From positions 4,250,920 to 4,314,919 of the forward strand of contig NW_004450323.1 in assembly GCF_000321225.1 (NCBI RefSeq): 64,000 nt of DNA, written 5' to 3'. The stretch's first letter is position 1; each line of letters opens with the position of its first letter. Positions 1-13,218 of this stretch are shown here, piece after piece. Below the pieces are notes generated by a model that was not told the origin of the DNA, did not search any database, and saw nothing but the letters and a program-made list of their open reading frames with translations. Both the position numbers and the translations under genes were made by a program. The DNA is from Odobenus rosmarus divergens. Its lineage: Eukaryota > Chordata > Mammalia > Carnivora > Odobenidae.

Positions 1-1130
1 AAAAAATGCAGTATCTGTGAAGCACAATAAAGCAAAGCACAATAAAAACAAGGTATGCCTGTATGCTGATGACTCCCAAATGAATATCTGTAGTCCAAAC
101 CTTTCCTTGAAACCCCAGATTCTAACTACCTATCCGTTCATTCCCTTGGATATATAATAATCATCTCAAAATCACCATCGTTATCAAAAACAATAGCAAG
201 AGCTTATATAATACTATGTGCCAAGCACTGTTGTCCCAAAATGGACTCTTCTCCATATACCTACTTGTATCATCTTCCTTTCATTAGTAAACGGCAAATC
301 CACTGTTCTAGCGGGCCAGAAATCATTTTTTATTCCCCCCCCCCTTTTTTTTTTCCTTCACGCAACAAATGTTGTTGGTTAGAGTCTGATGACAGCCATC
401 TTTATGCTACCTACTGGACTAAGCCAGTTAATTCTCAGTATAGCAGCTAGGTTGAACCTGTTAAAATCTAGATTAGATCATGTCACCTCTTTGCTCAAAA
501 TCTCCAAAGGTTTCCCATGTTTCAGACCATCTAGGTCAAGTTGGATAACTCAGCCAGTGGGTCAACCTGACCGGAATGGTCCAAGACAACCTCACTCAAA
601 TGTCTGGACCCTCAACTGAGATGACTGTGATAGGTAGGAAAACTGGGTCACCTTTTCCCAAGTGGTTTGTTGCCCTTGGCTTCATAACATGATGATGGTG
701 TTAGCAAAAGGGCAGGCTCAAATGCACAAGTGCTTATCAAGCCTGTTTCTGTCACATTTGGTGAAGTCCAATTGGCCAGAATAAGTCACATGGCCAGCCT
801 AGGGGTCAATATGTGAAGGGAATTAATAAGGGTGCAGATGCCAGGGGGTGTGTGATTCATTGGGGGCCATTAATATAACAGTCTTCCATATGCCCTCCGT
901 GATCTCTATCCAAGTTAAATTGATTTTAATATACCACCCCTTTCTTCAGTCAGATAGGAAAATAATAAAGAAGGAACATGACTAGGTAAAACTGACCTTG
1001 GAAGTGTGGGCTAAATAACATTTTTTTGGTAGAAAAACCAGATTTGACTTTTGTATATCTTTTATTTTTTAATTTCAGAGACCACCTAGAAGTAGAGAGT
1101 ACTATATGTACTATAATAATTTATAGATTC

Positions 1131-1297
1131 TTTTTTTTTTTTTAATTTTATTTATTTGTCAGAGGGAGAGAGCACAAGCAGAGGGGAGTGACAGGCAGAG
1201 GGAGAAGCAGGCTTGATGTGGGACTGGATCCCAGGACCCCGGGATCATGACCCGAGCCAAAGGCAGACTGTCAGCGACTAAGCCACCCAGGCGCCCG
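1131..1297 (-). mobile_element. CAN-SINE (SINEC)
   Basis: Reverse copy: T-run, attttatttatttgtcagag, cagaggga-type purine body, gatcatgacccgagcc and terminal agccacccaggcgcccg. Confidence 0.93.
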
Positions 1298-1652
1298 TTT
1301 ACTCTTTTTTTAAAATCTAATTTTTGTTCCATGTCACCTATCAAAGCATATAGTCACATACTTGTTTTCTTCAAATCTCCTCTGTACTTTGTCTTGTCTT
1401 GTTGCCCTTACGTCATTTTTTTTCTCTTATTGCCATTTCCAATTAATCTGTTCTGTTATTACATTGATATTTATTTTAATTCTAGTGTCTACTCATATTT
1501 TGGCTTTCATTTTTCAGTCTTTGGAATTCTGTTAACCTTCTCTTACCATTTTAAGTACGTGCAAGCATTTACTTTATTATGTCTTCAAAGGTAGTCTTAC
1601 CTGATCATTTATATATTCAGATGCTAATTTTATTAAAAATTGCTTTTCTTTT

Positions 1653-1843
1653 GGGCACCTGGGTGTCACAGTCCGTTGAGTGTCCTCTCAGTTTCAGCTC
1701 AGATTGTGATCTCAGTGTTGTGAGATGAAGTCCTGCGTCGGGCTCTACGCTCAGTGCTGAGTCTGCTTGAGGTTCTGTCTCCCTCTTCCTCTCCCCCTCC
1801 CACTCATGCTCTTTCTCTCAAGTAAATAAATCTTTTTTAAAAA
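1653..1843 (+). mobile_element. CAN-SINE (SINEC), diverged
   Basis: Forward copy starting gggcacctgggtgtcacagt, with box-B-like ttgtgagatgaagtcc and the tail ctcaagtaaataaatctttt. More diverged than most copies here. Confidence 0.85.
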
Positions 1844-2217
1844 CTGCTTTCCTTTATTTTTCCCTTTTTTTTAACCTAAAAGGCATTTAGTTTTCATTTT
1901 TACTGTGTTAAATAAATAGTATAATATTATCTTGTATTTTATTTCCAGAAGGTACAGAGTTGTTACATAGAATGCATTTTTTTTTCTCCAAAGGCACTGG
2001 GTTCAGTAGAGTCGAAAACCATTGTTTTGGCATACCTCATCTAATGTAAAAATTGAGATGAGGGGGAAATAGCCTTCCAATTGTTGGTTTAATCTAAATT
2101 TATTTATTTATTTTTAATTTAAATTCATTTAGCCTTAATCTAAATTTCTTGTTTAACTCACTTGGGTTATTGCATTTATCCATATTCTGTTGAGGTTTCA
2201 AATTTTATATTTTTTTC

Positions 2218-2409
2218 TTTTTTAAGATTTTATTTATTTATTTGAGAGAGAGCACACATATGCACGAGCAAGGGGAGGGGCAGAGGGGCAAGCAAACTCC
2301 CTGCTGAGCACAGAGCCTGACTCTGGGCTTGATCCCAGGACACTGAGATCATGACCTGAGCAGAAATCAAAAGTCAGATGCTTAACCAACTGAGCCACCC
2401 AGGCGCCCC
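2218..2409 (-). mobile_element. CAN-SINE (SINEC)
   Basis: Reverse copy from tttaagattttatttattta to gagccacccaggcgcccct. Confidence 0.93.
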
Positions 2410-3364
2410 TCAGATTTTGTATTTCTGTAGAAATCTGTAGTGTATTGTAAGTACTATATAGATCCCAATGTGCAGAAAACAATCTGAATTTCAGATAGCC
2501 AAGTAAATGATCTTGGACTTCTCTAAACTGTATGAAATGGTAGATTTTCTGAACTTAGAAGGAAGTATGTTATTCCTGGTTATCAGATTAAAAAAACCTT
2601 TACAGTTATTTTCCTGGAAGACTTTGGAGGCTATTCTCAGTTTTGAGAAACTTTGAATTTTTAGTGTCTTGGCCTTTTGAGAGACTGTGTAGTCCAAATT
2701 AACAGAAATTTACTTGATACACTTTAGTCTGACAGGCATAACTAGTTAGACACCGGATATACAAATTTGCACAGGACAGTCTCTAGTGGAGGAAATAACT
2801 TCATCATAGTGCTGAGTGCTGAGATAGACGACGGCATTAAGATGCACTGGGAGTGCTTGGCCAAGCCAAAGCCCTCATATAGAGGTTCCTGAGTTTTAAA
2901 TGAGAGAAGGGGTTAACCAGACAAGGAGGGAAGAAGGAGGGCATTCCAGGTTGAGTGAAAGAGCATGAATAAAGATAGGAACAAAATAGCTAAGAACTAA
3001 AAGTAATTTAGTTTTATTAGGTCATAAGTATAAAGTGGGGAGCTGTGGGACTTCACATGCAATGCTAAGGAGCTTGGGTTTTATCATGTGGTATTTTCTC
3101 AGTCTTCCACTAAAGTACAACTAAGGTCACTGGAGATTGAATACATGCTTTCGAAGTAAGGGAACAAAGTCCACATGGACCTCCTGCATGTTTGAAATTT
3201 CTCTTGAGACTGGTGTTTTATTGTTAAATATTGTAACTTTGTCTTTTATTCTAGAATTGATTAGTGTGAGTTCTTAGCCTCAATTTCTTAATTTATAGAA
3301 TGAGAATAATAATAGCACTTACATCTTAGGATTGTTGGGAGGACTAATAACTATAATGATAACA

Positions 3365-3612
3365 ATGACAAAATAGCTAATATTTTTTGAGGGCTTACTG
3401 ACGAACAGTCCTAAGTGCTTTATTTCTATTACCTCATTTAATCCTCAAAACATCTCAATGAGGTAGGTACATTTATTTATTTCCTTCTTACTTCTAACAA
3501 AACTGAGGCATAGAGAAGTGATTTTCGTAAGGTTACACAGCTAGTTGTTGGCCGAACTTGGTTTGAATGCACAGTCTGAATACAAGATGCTTAACTATTA
3601 CATTATACTCCC
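3365..3612 (-). mobile_element. MIR
   Basis: Reverse MIR wording: acctcatttaatcctcaaaa, aactgaggcatagagaagtg, ggttacacagctagttgttg, then ttaactattacattatact. Confidence 0.75.
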
Positions 3613-5284
3613 ATTCTTTGAGATCATGCATATAGAACATTTAGCACATACTCTGCCACATAGTAATTGTAATTGTAAGCAATTAGCAGCAGCCAATAAT
3701 ATTAACTTAACTTTGTTCAAATCTCTGAGTTAAATTGATGTCCCTAAGAAATTTTGCTTTTTTTCTGTGGCTTGACTTACTCCCAGCATGCCATTAAATG
3801 CAGACAGTGTGACACACAGACCCATGCTTTTAACCACTACCCTTTATTGCCTCTCCTTCCTTGTGGATCTGTGTCCACATTAGATTTTAAATCCATGGCA
3901 GGGACCATATTTGTTTTGTTCATCATTGTATGCCCAGTCCTTCACACAGTATCTCACACATAGACATTACTAAATCATTTAGTGAGTGAATAAAGATCTA
4001 AAAACCTGACATTTTTAGCTGATCTTAGAATTTAAACATCATTCATACCACCTCTAATTGTGGTTTAACTGCTTTACATGTTTTTTTGTTGATTAACAGT
4101 CTAGTTTGGACCAACCATCTGCTCCTGTGTTCTACAGGGCACTCTCACCTTGGAACTACAAGAACCCTGCTGGGTAACTGGTATTTGTTTGCCTTATAGA
4201 GATCAGTCAGCTTTCAGAGAGAGAGAGTAATTAGATAATATTTTGATCTAAAACTAGAATGTTAGAAATATACAAAACAGCATTTTAAAATGTGTATTCT
4301 AAGAAACTTAATACAGAAAGAAAAAAGTATTTTTCATTTGCCTTTGACATTAAATCATTTCAAATAAAGAGAAAATAATTTAATTTTTTTCAAAGGAGTT
4401 CTCTGTTACTGTGGGTTAACTCATATTTTCCTCCTCTCCTCTGTCTAGAATGTCTTAAACCATTCTACCTTATGAGAAATTGGATGTTCTTGCAGATAGT
4501 CATTGTGGGAGAAAACGTTTCATTTAAGTCCCAGATGAGGACCGGAAACTTGAAATCAGAGGAGCATCTGAAATCAAGTAATATTAGGTAGGATAAAAAT
4601 TACAAGGGATTTCTACATGTTTGTATTCCTTTTAGAGATGTATGTTAAAGTATGCATATTCTATGAGCACTAATGGAAGAGTTAGAGACTTTGTGAAGCG
4701 TTTGCTATTGGCCAGGATGGGAGATGGGAATGCTAAGATGTTTTTTTACTTATGTGGCTTCATGAGAACTTTGGCATATGTTTATTTTGTCATGAGCATT
4801 TATATCTTGTAGTTGAAGGAAATTTTTAAAATATTTACTGACAAATCTAAGACATTTTTATGTTTATATAATATCAGGTCTCTGAATATTCATGATAAGC
4901 ATAGGGACATGTGATCCATCTTATAGATTGTCCTTTAATATGAAAATTCCTGTGTTTTGGGTTACATATATAACAATTCATTTTCGTGCAGGGAGCATCA
5001 GCTCTTACTTAGTTCTCTCTGTCTGCATGGATACAGTCCAGCCTCCCAGATGCCTATAGAAATAGGTATATGATTGCATGCTAGAGAAACCCTCTCTTAA
5101 CCACATGGTGAGTTAGAAACTGTTGTCACAGCAGTTTGTAATAACAGTTATAATGACAGAATGTGTGAGGGTGTCTGATCTCAGAGATGTGGCTTTTAAA
5201 TGAGAAGTGATAGTTGCCCCTAGAAGTTGATACCATGACAGTGACACCTATAGCCAGGCCATTCCAGAAGATTTGTTTTACTGT

Positions 5285-5505
5285 ACAGTGCTTAAGAACT
5301 CTGGAACCAGACTATAGGTGGAACCTAAGCTCTGCCACCTCCTAGTTGTGTGACTTTGGGCAAGTTATTTAGCAACTCTGTGCCCCTATTTCCTTGCAGC
5401 AAAATGGGGATACACTTACTACTTACCTGATAGATTTGTTGTGTGAATTAAAGATTTAATAAAATATGAAAGCATGTAAACAGGACCTAGCAAATACTAA
5501 CTGAT
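5285..5505 (+). mobile_element. MIR
   Basis: Forward MIR: gctctgccacctcctagttg, gtgactttgggcaagttatt, ctgtgcccctatttccttgc, aaaatggggatac, and the cctagcaaatact end. Confidence 0.9.
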
Positions 5506-6959
5506 CAAACTATTTTCATTAGGCTCTTAGTTAATTCTTAACAGAGGAGTTTAGAGTCTATAATTAATTATCATAACGTGTCTGTATTTTATAATTTGCC
5601 TGATCTGTTATCAGGTCCAATATTTAAAATGTGTTTAAGTTATGTAATCAAAACTACTGTTTGGAGAAAAGCAAAAAAGAAACTATTTTGCAACTTTGAC
5701 GTATCTACCTCTGGTTTCATTTTCTGTACATACTAAGAACTTGGTCATCATGACGTGTAGTTTCTCTTTCTATTGTCCTTTAGCATTATATGGTAGTAGA
5801 TGACAGGATTTTTGACCCCCATCTTGGAATGTTGTCTTCTTCAACCTCGTGTTCTGCTTCAGAAAGGATCCTGTGTCAGGAACCAGATTAGCAGAAGTAG
5901 TTTGGTGGTCACTAAAGTGTTGGTTTTATAATCGGATTACAGCCTTCCCTCTTGGAGTTTTCACTTAGGTTCTTTTATGTAACTTACTGGTTGTCTTGTT
6001 TCTTTCTCATAGCAACTCTGAAAGGGAGTTTGTTTCCCTGTTTTACAGATGAGGAAATTGAAGTTTTTTGGAAAGAAGTGCCAGCATACCACTACTAATA
6101 TATAGGAAACCCACATTCAGACCTTTTTTATTCTGTATCACTTTTCATTGCAGAAAATTGCCTCTTGTATGATGTACATTTTACCATTCATTAATTCAAC
6201 AAAATTTTAGTGAACAGCTACCATATACCAAGCATTATTTTAGGTGTTAGGGATACAACCCTGAACACTACCTTCTCCCTCATTCCCATGGGCTCTTCTC
6301 TTTCTCTAGTTGAACTGTAAGCATGTATCTTTATCCTTGTACTCAGCCATAACATATTGAAATCATCTGTATGTCTTTGTATCTTCCACTTTATCTTGAG
6401 TTCCGTAAAAGTAAGTAGGACCTGCCGTCCTTAAGGCTAGCTATATTTTCATATTAATTTTTCCATTGTGTCTAATCTATATGGCTTGCATAACTTTTTC
6501 TCATTTTCTTTTGTCTTTGGCTCCCTTTCCTATTCATTTTGTAATTATCTCTGATATTCACCATTCTCTTCAGTTTATCTACCTCCTACGTTCATGATCT
6601 GATCTCCTACTTTATCTCTGAAGGTAATGCAGTGAGTGTAGCTGTGAATTCTCTTGATATCTCTTCACCCCACACTACTCCCAGATTCTTCTAGCACATT
6701 TCCATCTAACCTTACCTCCCCCCAATTTCATCCTGCCTCTTTTTCAAAGGCAGTCCTGTCTTACTAATCACATTCTCATTTCCTTCCATATCTTCCAGAA
6801 CCATGCTCTGTCAGTTTTGTTCTCATTAAGTCTTCAACCTATTCCCTTCTCCTAGTAGCTTCATTTCATTTTAAACATGTTTAAGTCTCTACCATTATAA
6901 AAAGGAAATTTCTCTTTATCATTGCCCTCTTCCCTTTTTCCTCACTGCCTAGCATTTTA

Positions 6960-6990
<31 letters not shown>

Positions 6991-7175
6991 AGATTTTATT
7001 TATTTATTTGAGAGAGAGAGAATGAGAGATAGAGAGCACGAGAGGGAAGAGGGTCAGAGGGAGAAGCAGACTCCCTGCCGAGCAGGGAGCCCGATGCGGG
7101 ACTCGATCCTGGGACTCCAGGATCATGACCTGAGCCGAAGGCAGTCGCTTAACCAACTGAGCCACCCAGGTGCCC
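6960..7175 (-). mobile_element. CAN-SINE with 16-base target duplication
   Basis: Reverse copy with an A/T-rich tail. The perfect repeat actgcctagcatttta at 6944-6959 and 7176-7191 marks a clean insertion into older L2-type sequence. Confidence 0.95.
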
Positions 7176-7208
7176 ACTGCCTAGCATTTTAATTGGCCTA
7201 AGGTTTTC

Positions 7209-7450
7209 TCTTTTTTTTTCTTCTTTCTTCTTCTTCTTCTTCTTCTTCTTCTTCTTCTTCTTCTTGTTTTTGAGAGAGGGAGAGAGAGCCCGTGCAAGCA
7301 GGACGAGGGGCAGAGGGAGAGAGAGCATCTTAAGCAGGCTCCACACTCAGCGTGGAGCCTGACTTGGGCTTAATCTCATGACCCTGAGATCATGACCTGA
7401 GCCAAGATCAAGAGTGGGACCCTTAAACATCTGAGCCACCCAGGTGTCCC
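7209..7450 (-). mobile_element. CAN-SINE with expanded (CTT)n tail
   Basis: Reverse copy ending gagccacccaggtgtccct. Its poly(A) tail has become a (TTC)n/(GAA)n microsatellite of about 48 bases at 7218-7265. Confidence 0.92.
7218..7265. repeat. (TTC)n microsatellite
   Basis: About 15 TTC/CTT units on the + strand, GAA on the other. It grew from the SINE tail. Confidence 0.95.
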
Positions 7451-7576
7451 TAAACTTCTCTTTCTTATTTGTTCCCTACTCCCCTGCAATTTGACATTGT
7501 CTCTTTTCTGGCAGGGCTATCGTTTACCCTTATTTCATCAAATCCAAGCCACTTTCCAGTCCTTGTAGTTATCTGC

Positions 7577-8250
7577 CCCTTAAAAATGAATATAGGTCTT
7601 TCTCTCTCTGACTTCACTTCACTTAGCATATATCTCTAGGTCCATCCATGTTGTTGCAGACAGTAAGATCTCATCCCCTTTTATGGCTGCATGATACTCC
7701 ATTGTATATACATGCCACATTTTCTTTATCCATTCATCTATGGGTGGACACTTGGGTTGCTTCCATATCTTGGCTATTGTAAATAATGATGCAATAAACA
7801 TAGGTTACATATATCTTTTTGAATTAGTGTTTTAATTTTCTTTGGGTACATACTCAGTAGGAATTGGATTATGAAGTATTTCTATTTTCAGTTTTTGAGG
7901 AACCAGGGAACCATGTGATTTCACTTACATGTGGAATCCAAAAAAACAAAACAAATGAATAAACAAAAAGCAGAATCAGACCTATAAATAGATGGTTGCC
8001 AGAAGAAAAGGGGATGGGGGAACAGGCAAAATGGGTGAAGGGGAGAGAGAGATACAGGCTTCCAGTAATGGAATGAGTAAGTCAGGAATAAAAGGTACAG
8101 CATAGGGAATCTGGTCAGTGGTATTGCAACAGTGTTATATAGTGACAGATAGTAGGTACACTTGTGGTGAGCATAGCATAACAAATAGAGTTGTTGAATC
8201 ACTGTGTTGTACACCTGAAACTAACATTGTGTGTCAACTATACTCAGAAA
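7577..8250. mobile_element. L1 3' end with 5' inversion (twin-primed)
   Basis: Two abutting L1 pieces in opposite directions. The left piece (to about 7912) is reverse; on the - strand it reads the late ORF2/3' region (WKQPKCPPIDEWIKK, MWHVYTMEYHAAIK). The right piece (about 7913-8250) is forward and starts at tgatttcacttacatgtgg, where the left piece leaves off in L1 order. It ends in gttgtacacctgaaac, ctcag and an A-run. A possible 8-base TSD is aaaaatga at 7582-7589 and 8250-8257. Confidence 0.85.
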
Positions 8251-8629
8251 AAAATGATCATTGAAAGCTAGCTTCTCCCTTTTGCCATTTGGGCAATGAC
8301 ATTTTCTCTTATGTTTTTAACTATCATCGATGTTCTGGTCATTCCAGAACTATATCCCTAGTCTTGATGGCTCCTCTGCTTGACACTTACTGCTAAATTC
8401 CTGCTTCTAGCCTGTATTTTCTCATATACCCAGCTATCCAAGCTAACAAACTGGGAATGATTTGGACTGTTTTCTGTGCTTTAGCTTTCCTTCTACTGAT
8501 TTTACTTCCAGGTATTTCTTGAATCTAGGTTTTTCTCTCCATCTGTATTGTCACTTCCTCCCTTCCATTCTTGCCCTTTTAAAATTCATCTTTCATGCAT
8601 GTTGTTGTAATCTTTTAAAAATGAAATTC

Positions 8630-8890
8630 TGACAGTGCTGTGCTACTGCTTAAAACTCAGCACTGGTTTCCTATTACTTAAAAGATAGAATCTGAGCTCT
8701 TTAATGTGTCTTGCAGGCTCTCACAATCTGCCGTCTGCCTTGGTTCTCGGCTCATCTCCTGTGGCTTTTTACCTAATATTTTATGTTCCAGTCTCCCTCC
8801 TTCACTGACTTAGCTTAGCTTTTATTGTTGTGCCACTGTTTCTGCCTGGTAGAAGAATTCCTTCTTAACTTTGCTATTTCCAGACCAGGG
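8630..8890 (+). mobile_element. L2-like remnant
   Basis: Shows the L2 3' order: cagcactggtttcctatta, aaaagatagaatctgagctc, ctctcacaatctgccgtct. Flanking diverged sequence at about 6540-7576 and 8255-8630 may belong to the same old element, cut by two SINEs and the twin-primed L1. Confidence 0.55.
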
Positions 8891-9591
8891 CTATCCCTTA
8901 GTAAAACTAGATACACATTTTCAAATAATAGAAACTGTAGAATAAGTGTTATAATATAGAGCATTGGTTAATGTTAGGAGACTTGAAAATTCATGACCAA
9001 CTGTAAAGTGCCATAGAGAGAAAGCGAATTAGTGTTTTTGTTATCTCTTACTGAAGAGCTCCTTCAGGAGCAGCATCTTCTCTAAGTGTTCTTTTCTATG
9101 TGAAATTCAACAGTAGAGCTATATGATTTATTGATTGATTTATTTTTTATTAATACCATGAGACTTGGTGATGTGTTAGAGATCTATAGATTGTGTATTT
9201 CTGTGCATGCATGTGTAGGCTCGCAGTCACCTTACAGTATCTAGCCTACTGTTTTGCAGAAATAATTATGATTAGGTTATTATATTTATGATTATAATTG
9301 ATGAATACTTTTATTATCCCAAGTACTCCTTAGTACTCTACGAAAATAGGTAAACAAATTAACTTGACATAAAACCTGCTATGGCTTTTATTTAAATTTC
9401 CAAAAAAAAAAAAAAAATTTCTAGCCTCACCTCCCGAAACAGAATAGGCTGATTCATGACTCACCTTTCTTTAGCAACTGTGAGTTTAGAAGATGTTGGC
9501 TTATTTTCCTGTTTTCTGCTCATAGAAGAAACAGGCTTGGAAGTTCAGGTAGAAGGAATCTTCCATTGTGTCTGCCCCTGTTTTGGAGATA

Positions 9592-9789
9592 CCTTTTATT
9601 TTATTTATTTAATTTTTTTAAGATTTATTCATTTTAGAGAGAGAAAGAGAGAGAGCATGGGGGGAGGGATAGAGGGGAGAGAGAATCTCTAGCAGACTCC
9701 TTGCGGGGGCTTGATCCTAGGACGCTGAGATCATGACCTGAGCTGAAATCAAGAGTCAGATGCTTAACTGACTGAGCCATCCGGGACCC
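9592..9789 (-). mobile_element. CAN-SINE
   Basis: Reverse copy with a degraded end (gagccatccgggaccct). The repeat ttggagata at 9583-9591 and 9790-9798 is the likely TSD; it extends imperfectly by five more bases. Confidence 0.9.
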
Positions 9790-9836
9790 TTGGAGATATC
9801 TTACATTTTAAACCACAAATCTTAATGTGTGTTCTT

Positions 9837-10030
9837 TTTTTTTTTTTAGATTTTATTTATTTGACAGAGAGCGACACAGCGAGAGAGGGAACACAAGCAG
9901 GGGGAGTGGGAGAGGGAGAAGCAGGCCTCCCGTGGAGCAGGGAGCCTGATGTAGGGCTCGATCCCAGGACCCTGGGACCATGACCTCAGCCGAAGGCAGA
10001 TGCTTAACGACTGAGCCACCCAGGCACCCC
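9837..10030 (-). mobile_element. CAN-SINE with 15-base target duplication
   Basis: Well-preserved reverse copy. The perfect repeat ttaatgtgtgttctt at 9822-9836 and 10031-10045 flanks it. It is only about 40 bases from the preceding SINE. Confidence 0.96.
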
Positions 10031-10261
10031 TTAATGTGTGTTCTTAAGAAAGATTATATATGTTACCTTGCATTGTTATTTAAGTGCTGTTTATAATAAA
10101 GATAATTGTTAAAGAAGATAAACATTTTAGTATTTTTTCTCTAATGACATTATAAAAAATTATTGCAAAATATTTAAATATTGAAAGCCCTAGTTCTGTG
10201 GGTTATTACTATCAAACATTCCAGATTTTTTTTTTCTTGCTGTCTTGTATAAGAGGAACTA

Positions 10262-10475
10262 TGATGTTATGGTTAGGAGTTAGGCTCTGGAACCGAATTG
10301 ATTGAAGAGCTCAAATGCTACCTTTACTACTTACTAACTTGATGACCTAGGATGTGTTACTTAACCTCTATTAAACTTCGTCTATAAAGTGGGGGTAATA
10401 ATAGTTCATAATAGGGATTAAATAATTTCTATAAAGCCCTTAGAACAGTGTCTGACAGTAGTAAGTACTGTATAT
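10262..10475 (+). mobile_element. MIR
   Basis: Forward MIR: gttaggctctggaaccgaat, ttacttaacctctattaaac, aaagtgggggtaataatag, cttagaacagtgtctgacag. Confidence 0.85.
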
Positions 10476-11104
10476 AGTATTGACTATTCAGTACTGAGTG
10501 CATTAGAATACATTGGATATATTTATAGATTTTGATGATCATGTTGTCTCCAAGAATATTGTTTCAGGTTGTTAGCTTTCAGTGCATTGTTTATCACTGA
10601 ATGTTTCAGATTTTATTCAGCCTTTTAATGACTTTTTCTTTTTTATTGCTTGATAGAAGTGCTTAATTTCTCTTTTTAAAGAAGTGACACAATGTGTTTA
10701 ATATTCTGAAAGCTTATATTTTGTAACTATTTAATAGTGCTATTTTATTATTGAAGGCATGATGGCTTTTCATTTTTGAATTCTTGGTTCATTCATTGTT
10801 TTCATTAATTCCTTCAGCTTAAATTAAGAATAAAAAGGAACTCATGTTGCCAAAATCTTCTACCAAGAGAAAACATTTAAAAACTCTCTCGCTTTATATA
10901 AGTATTGGCTATAAACTGTAAGATTAAACTTCAACATTATTGGTCTTTAACAAAACAATAGGTCAGTTGAGGTGTAGTAGTTTTTCTTTATGAAATAATC
11001 AGCCAATTATGCACTAATATTTATGAAAGCAGTTGCTGTAAGATCACATATCTATTGATTTGGTTTCCTGTATATTATACACTATTAAAAGAAAGAAAAT
11101 TGTG

Positions 11105-11290
11105 GGGCACCTGGGAGGCTCAGTCAGTTAAGCGTCCTACTCTTGACTTCAGCTCAGGTCATGATCTCGGGGTGGTGGGATTGAGCCCTGTGTCAGGCTC
11201 TCTGTGTTGGACTTGGAGACTCCTTAAGATTCTCTCTCTCCCTCTGCCCGCCCCCCCAAAAAAAGACAAAAAGAAAAAGAAAAGCAAAAG
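11105..11290 (+). mobile_element. CAN-SINE, older short-tailed type
   Basis: Forward copy gggcacctgggaggctcagt, with the tRNA-like part ending gattgagccctgtgtcagg and a C-run plus A-rich tail. Flanked by aaattgtg (11097-11104, 11292-11299). Confidence 0.9.
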
Positions 11291-11851
11291 GAAATTGTGT
11301 AGTGGGGGTTAGGGATTCGTCTTCTTGTGAGATGATAATTCTCAGTTTAACCCTCTCACCTGTCTAAATGGGTATTTTTGGTACACAGGAAAAAGGAAAC
11401 ATTAGTAGATAATAGTATATAACCCTAACAGGCTTTTAAACCATTTATAGATTAAGTCCGTCAAAAAAACAGCATGGCCTACACATAGTTAACTTCACTG
11501 TTTGTTACATGACACTGTATTTTTTTAATATAGTTCTCTTTGTGGTAAGATTACTACATTAATAAAAATAGATCTTTACTCTGAGGAAACTATTATTGAT
11601 GGTTCCCATATGGGAAAACTGTTTGGTTAGGGAACTTAGGGATACTTACCTTCTCATTTTTTGATCAAGTACTCCTAGAGCAGGAGAGGCAAAGTTTGCT
11701 GTAAAGGAGCCAGATAATAAATATTTGAGGCTTGGTGGGCCATGTGGTCGTTGTCTCAACTACTCAGCTCTGCCCTTGTAGCAGAAAGCAGCCATAGACA
11801 GTATATAAATGAAGGGGCTTGACTGTGTTACAGTAAAATTTATTTATGAAC

Positions 11852-12048
11852 GGGCGCCTGGGTGGCTCAGTCGTTAAGCATCTGCCTTCAGCTCAGGTCA
11901 TGATCCCAGGGTCCTGGGATCGAGCCCCACATCGGGCTCCCTGCTCGGCGGGAAGCCTGCTTCTTCCTCTCCCACTCCCCCTGCTTGTGTTCCTGCTTTT
12001 GCTATCTCTCTCTCTCTCTGTCAAATAAATAAATAAAATCTTTAAAAA
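11852..12048 (+). mobile_element. CAN-SINE with 17-base target duplication
   Basis: Near-consensus forward copy ending ctgtcaaataaataaataaa. The repeat aaaatttatttatgaac at 11835-11851 and 12049-12065 is perfect, so this is a young insertion. Confidence 0.97.
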
Positions 12049-12304
12049 AAAATTTATTTATGAACATAGATTCAGAGTGAAGGAAGGAATTTCACCCATA
12101 GGCTGACCACTGTACTAGAATATGAATTTTACTTCTTGTGGTCTTTTTGATTAAAAATCTCAGGTAGAATTTATTTTCTATTTGAGCAAATCTTTTAATT
12201 TAGGCTAGGTGACTTAAATGTTAGTGTTCAGTTGACGGAATCTGTGTTAGCTTTTTAAGTCACAATTTTTTTTTTATTCTAATTTGAAAGAAGTAGAAAT
12301 GACT

Positions 12305-12450
12305 GGACTTGAGTCAGAAAGAACTAAGTTTGTACTTAATTGTACCTAATTGCTTTGTGACTGGACAAATTACTTCACATTTCAGAGCTTCAATTTCCTT
12401 GTTTATAGAAGAGGAATAATACTAGATAGATATCTTCAGGTTGTTATGTT
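12305..12450 (+). mobile_element. MIR, partial
   Basis: Contains gctttgtgactggacaaatta, cttcacatttcagagcttc and aatttccttgtttatagaag in MIR order. Confidence 0.65.
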
Positions 12451-13218
12451 TTTCATTTAGTTATCTTTTCATCAGTTCAATTTAGCAAGATTATTTTCAT
12501 CATTAATGTGTCTTTTTCAGAATCTAGGAGAGAATGAACAGTGCAGAGAATGAGCACCTCTACTCTTGTCATACTGAGGAATCAAAACTCCTCGAATTTC
12601 AAAATGCTTTAACATTTATGTCAGATAGGTTTTATGACATTTTTGCACTTTTGTTAGTGCTTTAAGTTTTAGTTTTTCTAAAAATTCTTAGATTATGGTA
12701 TGTAAAAATATAAAGTAAAATTTTGATCTTTGTTTATCAATGGAAGCCTGCTGCAGAATTTGCTAGACTTACATGAGACATTATTAGACATACATTATCT
12801 TCTCTTACTGACAGCCTGTAGGGGAAGCAGATTATTTGTAAATGGTTCCTATTATATGCTCAATAAAGTCTTTGACAGGAAGTTGGTATCCTCATTAGGC
12901 TGATGTTAGCATACTGAAATGATATTTGTTCATTTTTATAACCAAATCTTGCTTGGAATGAGAAAACAACCTTTAGAAACATGATTCTAAGTATAAGATA
13001 TCTTGTATATACTTGTATGAATTTTTTAACTAATATGTGGGAGCATAGTAAAATATATTCTTTGTAACTTTGCAGCTCAGGGAGTTGAGTCTAGTAAAGA
13101 TGCATAATTAGCACTGGCTTTCTCAGTATAAGGTTCATAAATAATGCTCCAGCAGGATTTTTTTTTTTTTTTTTTGGAGGGGTGTGTTGTTTTGACATGG
13201 ATAGGATCTGATATATGG

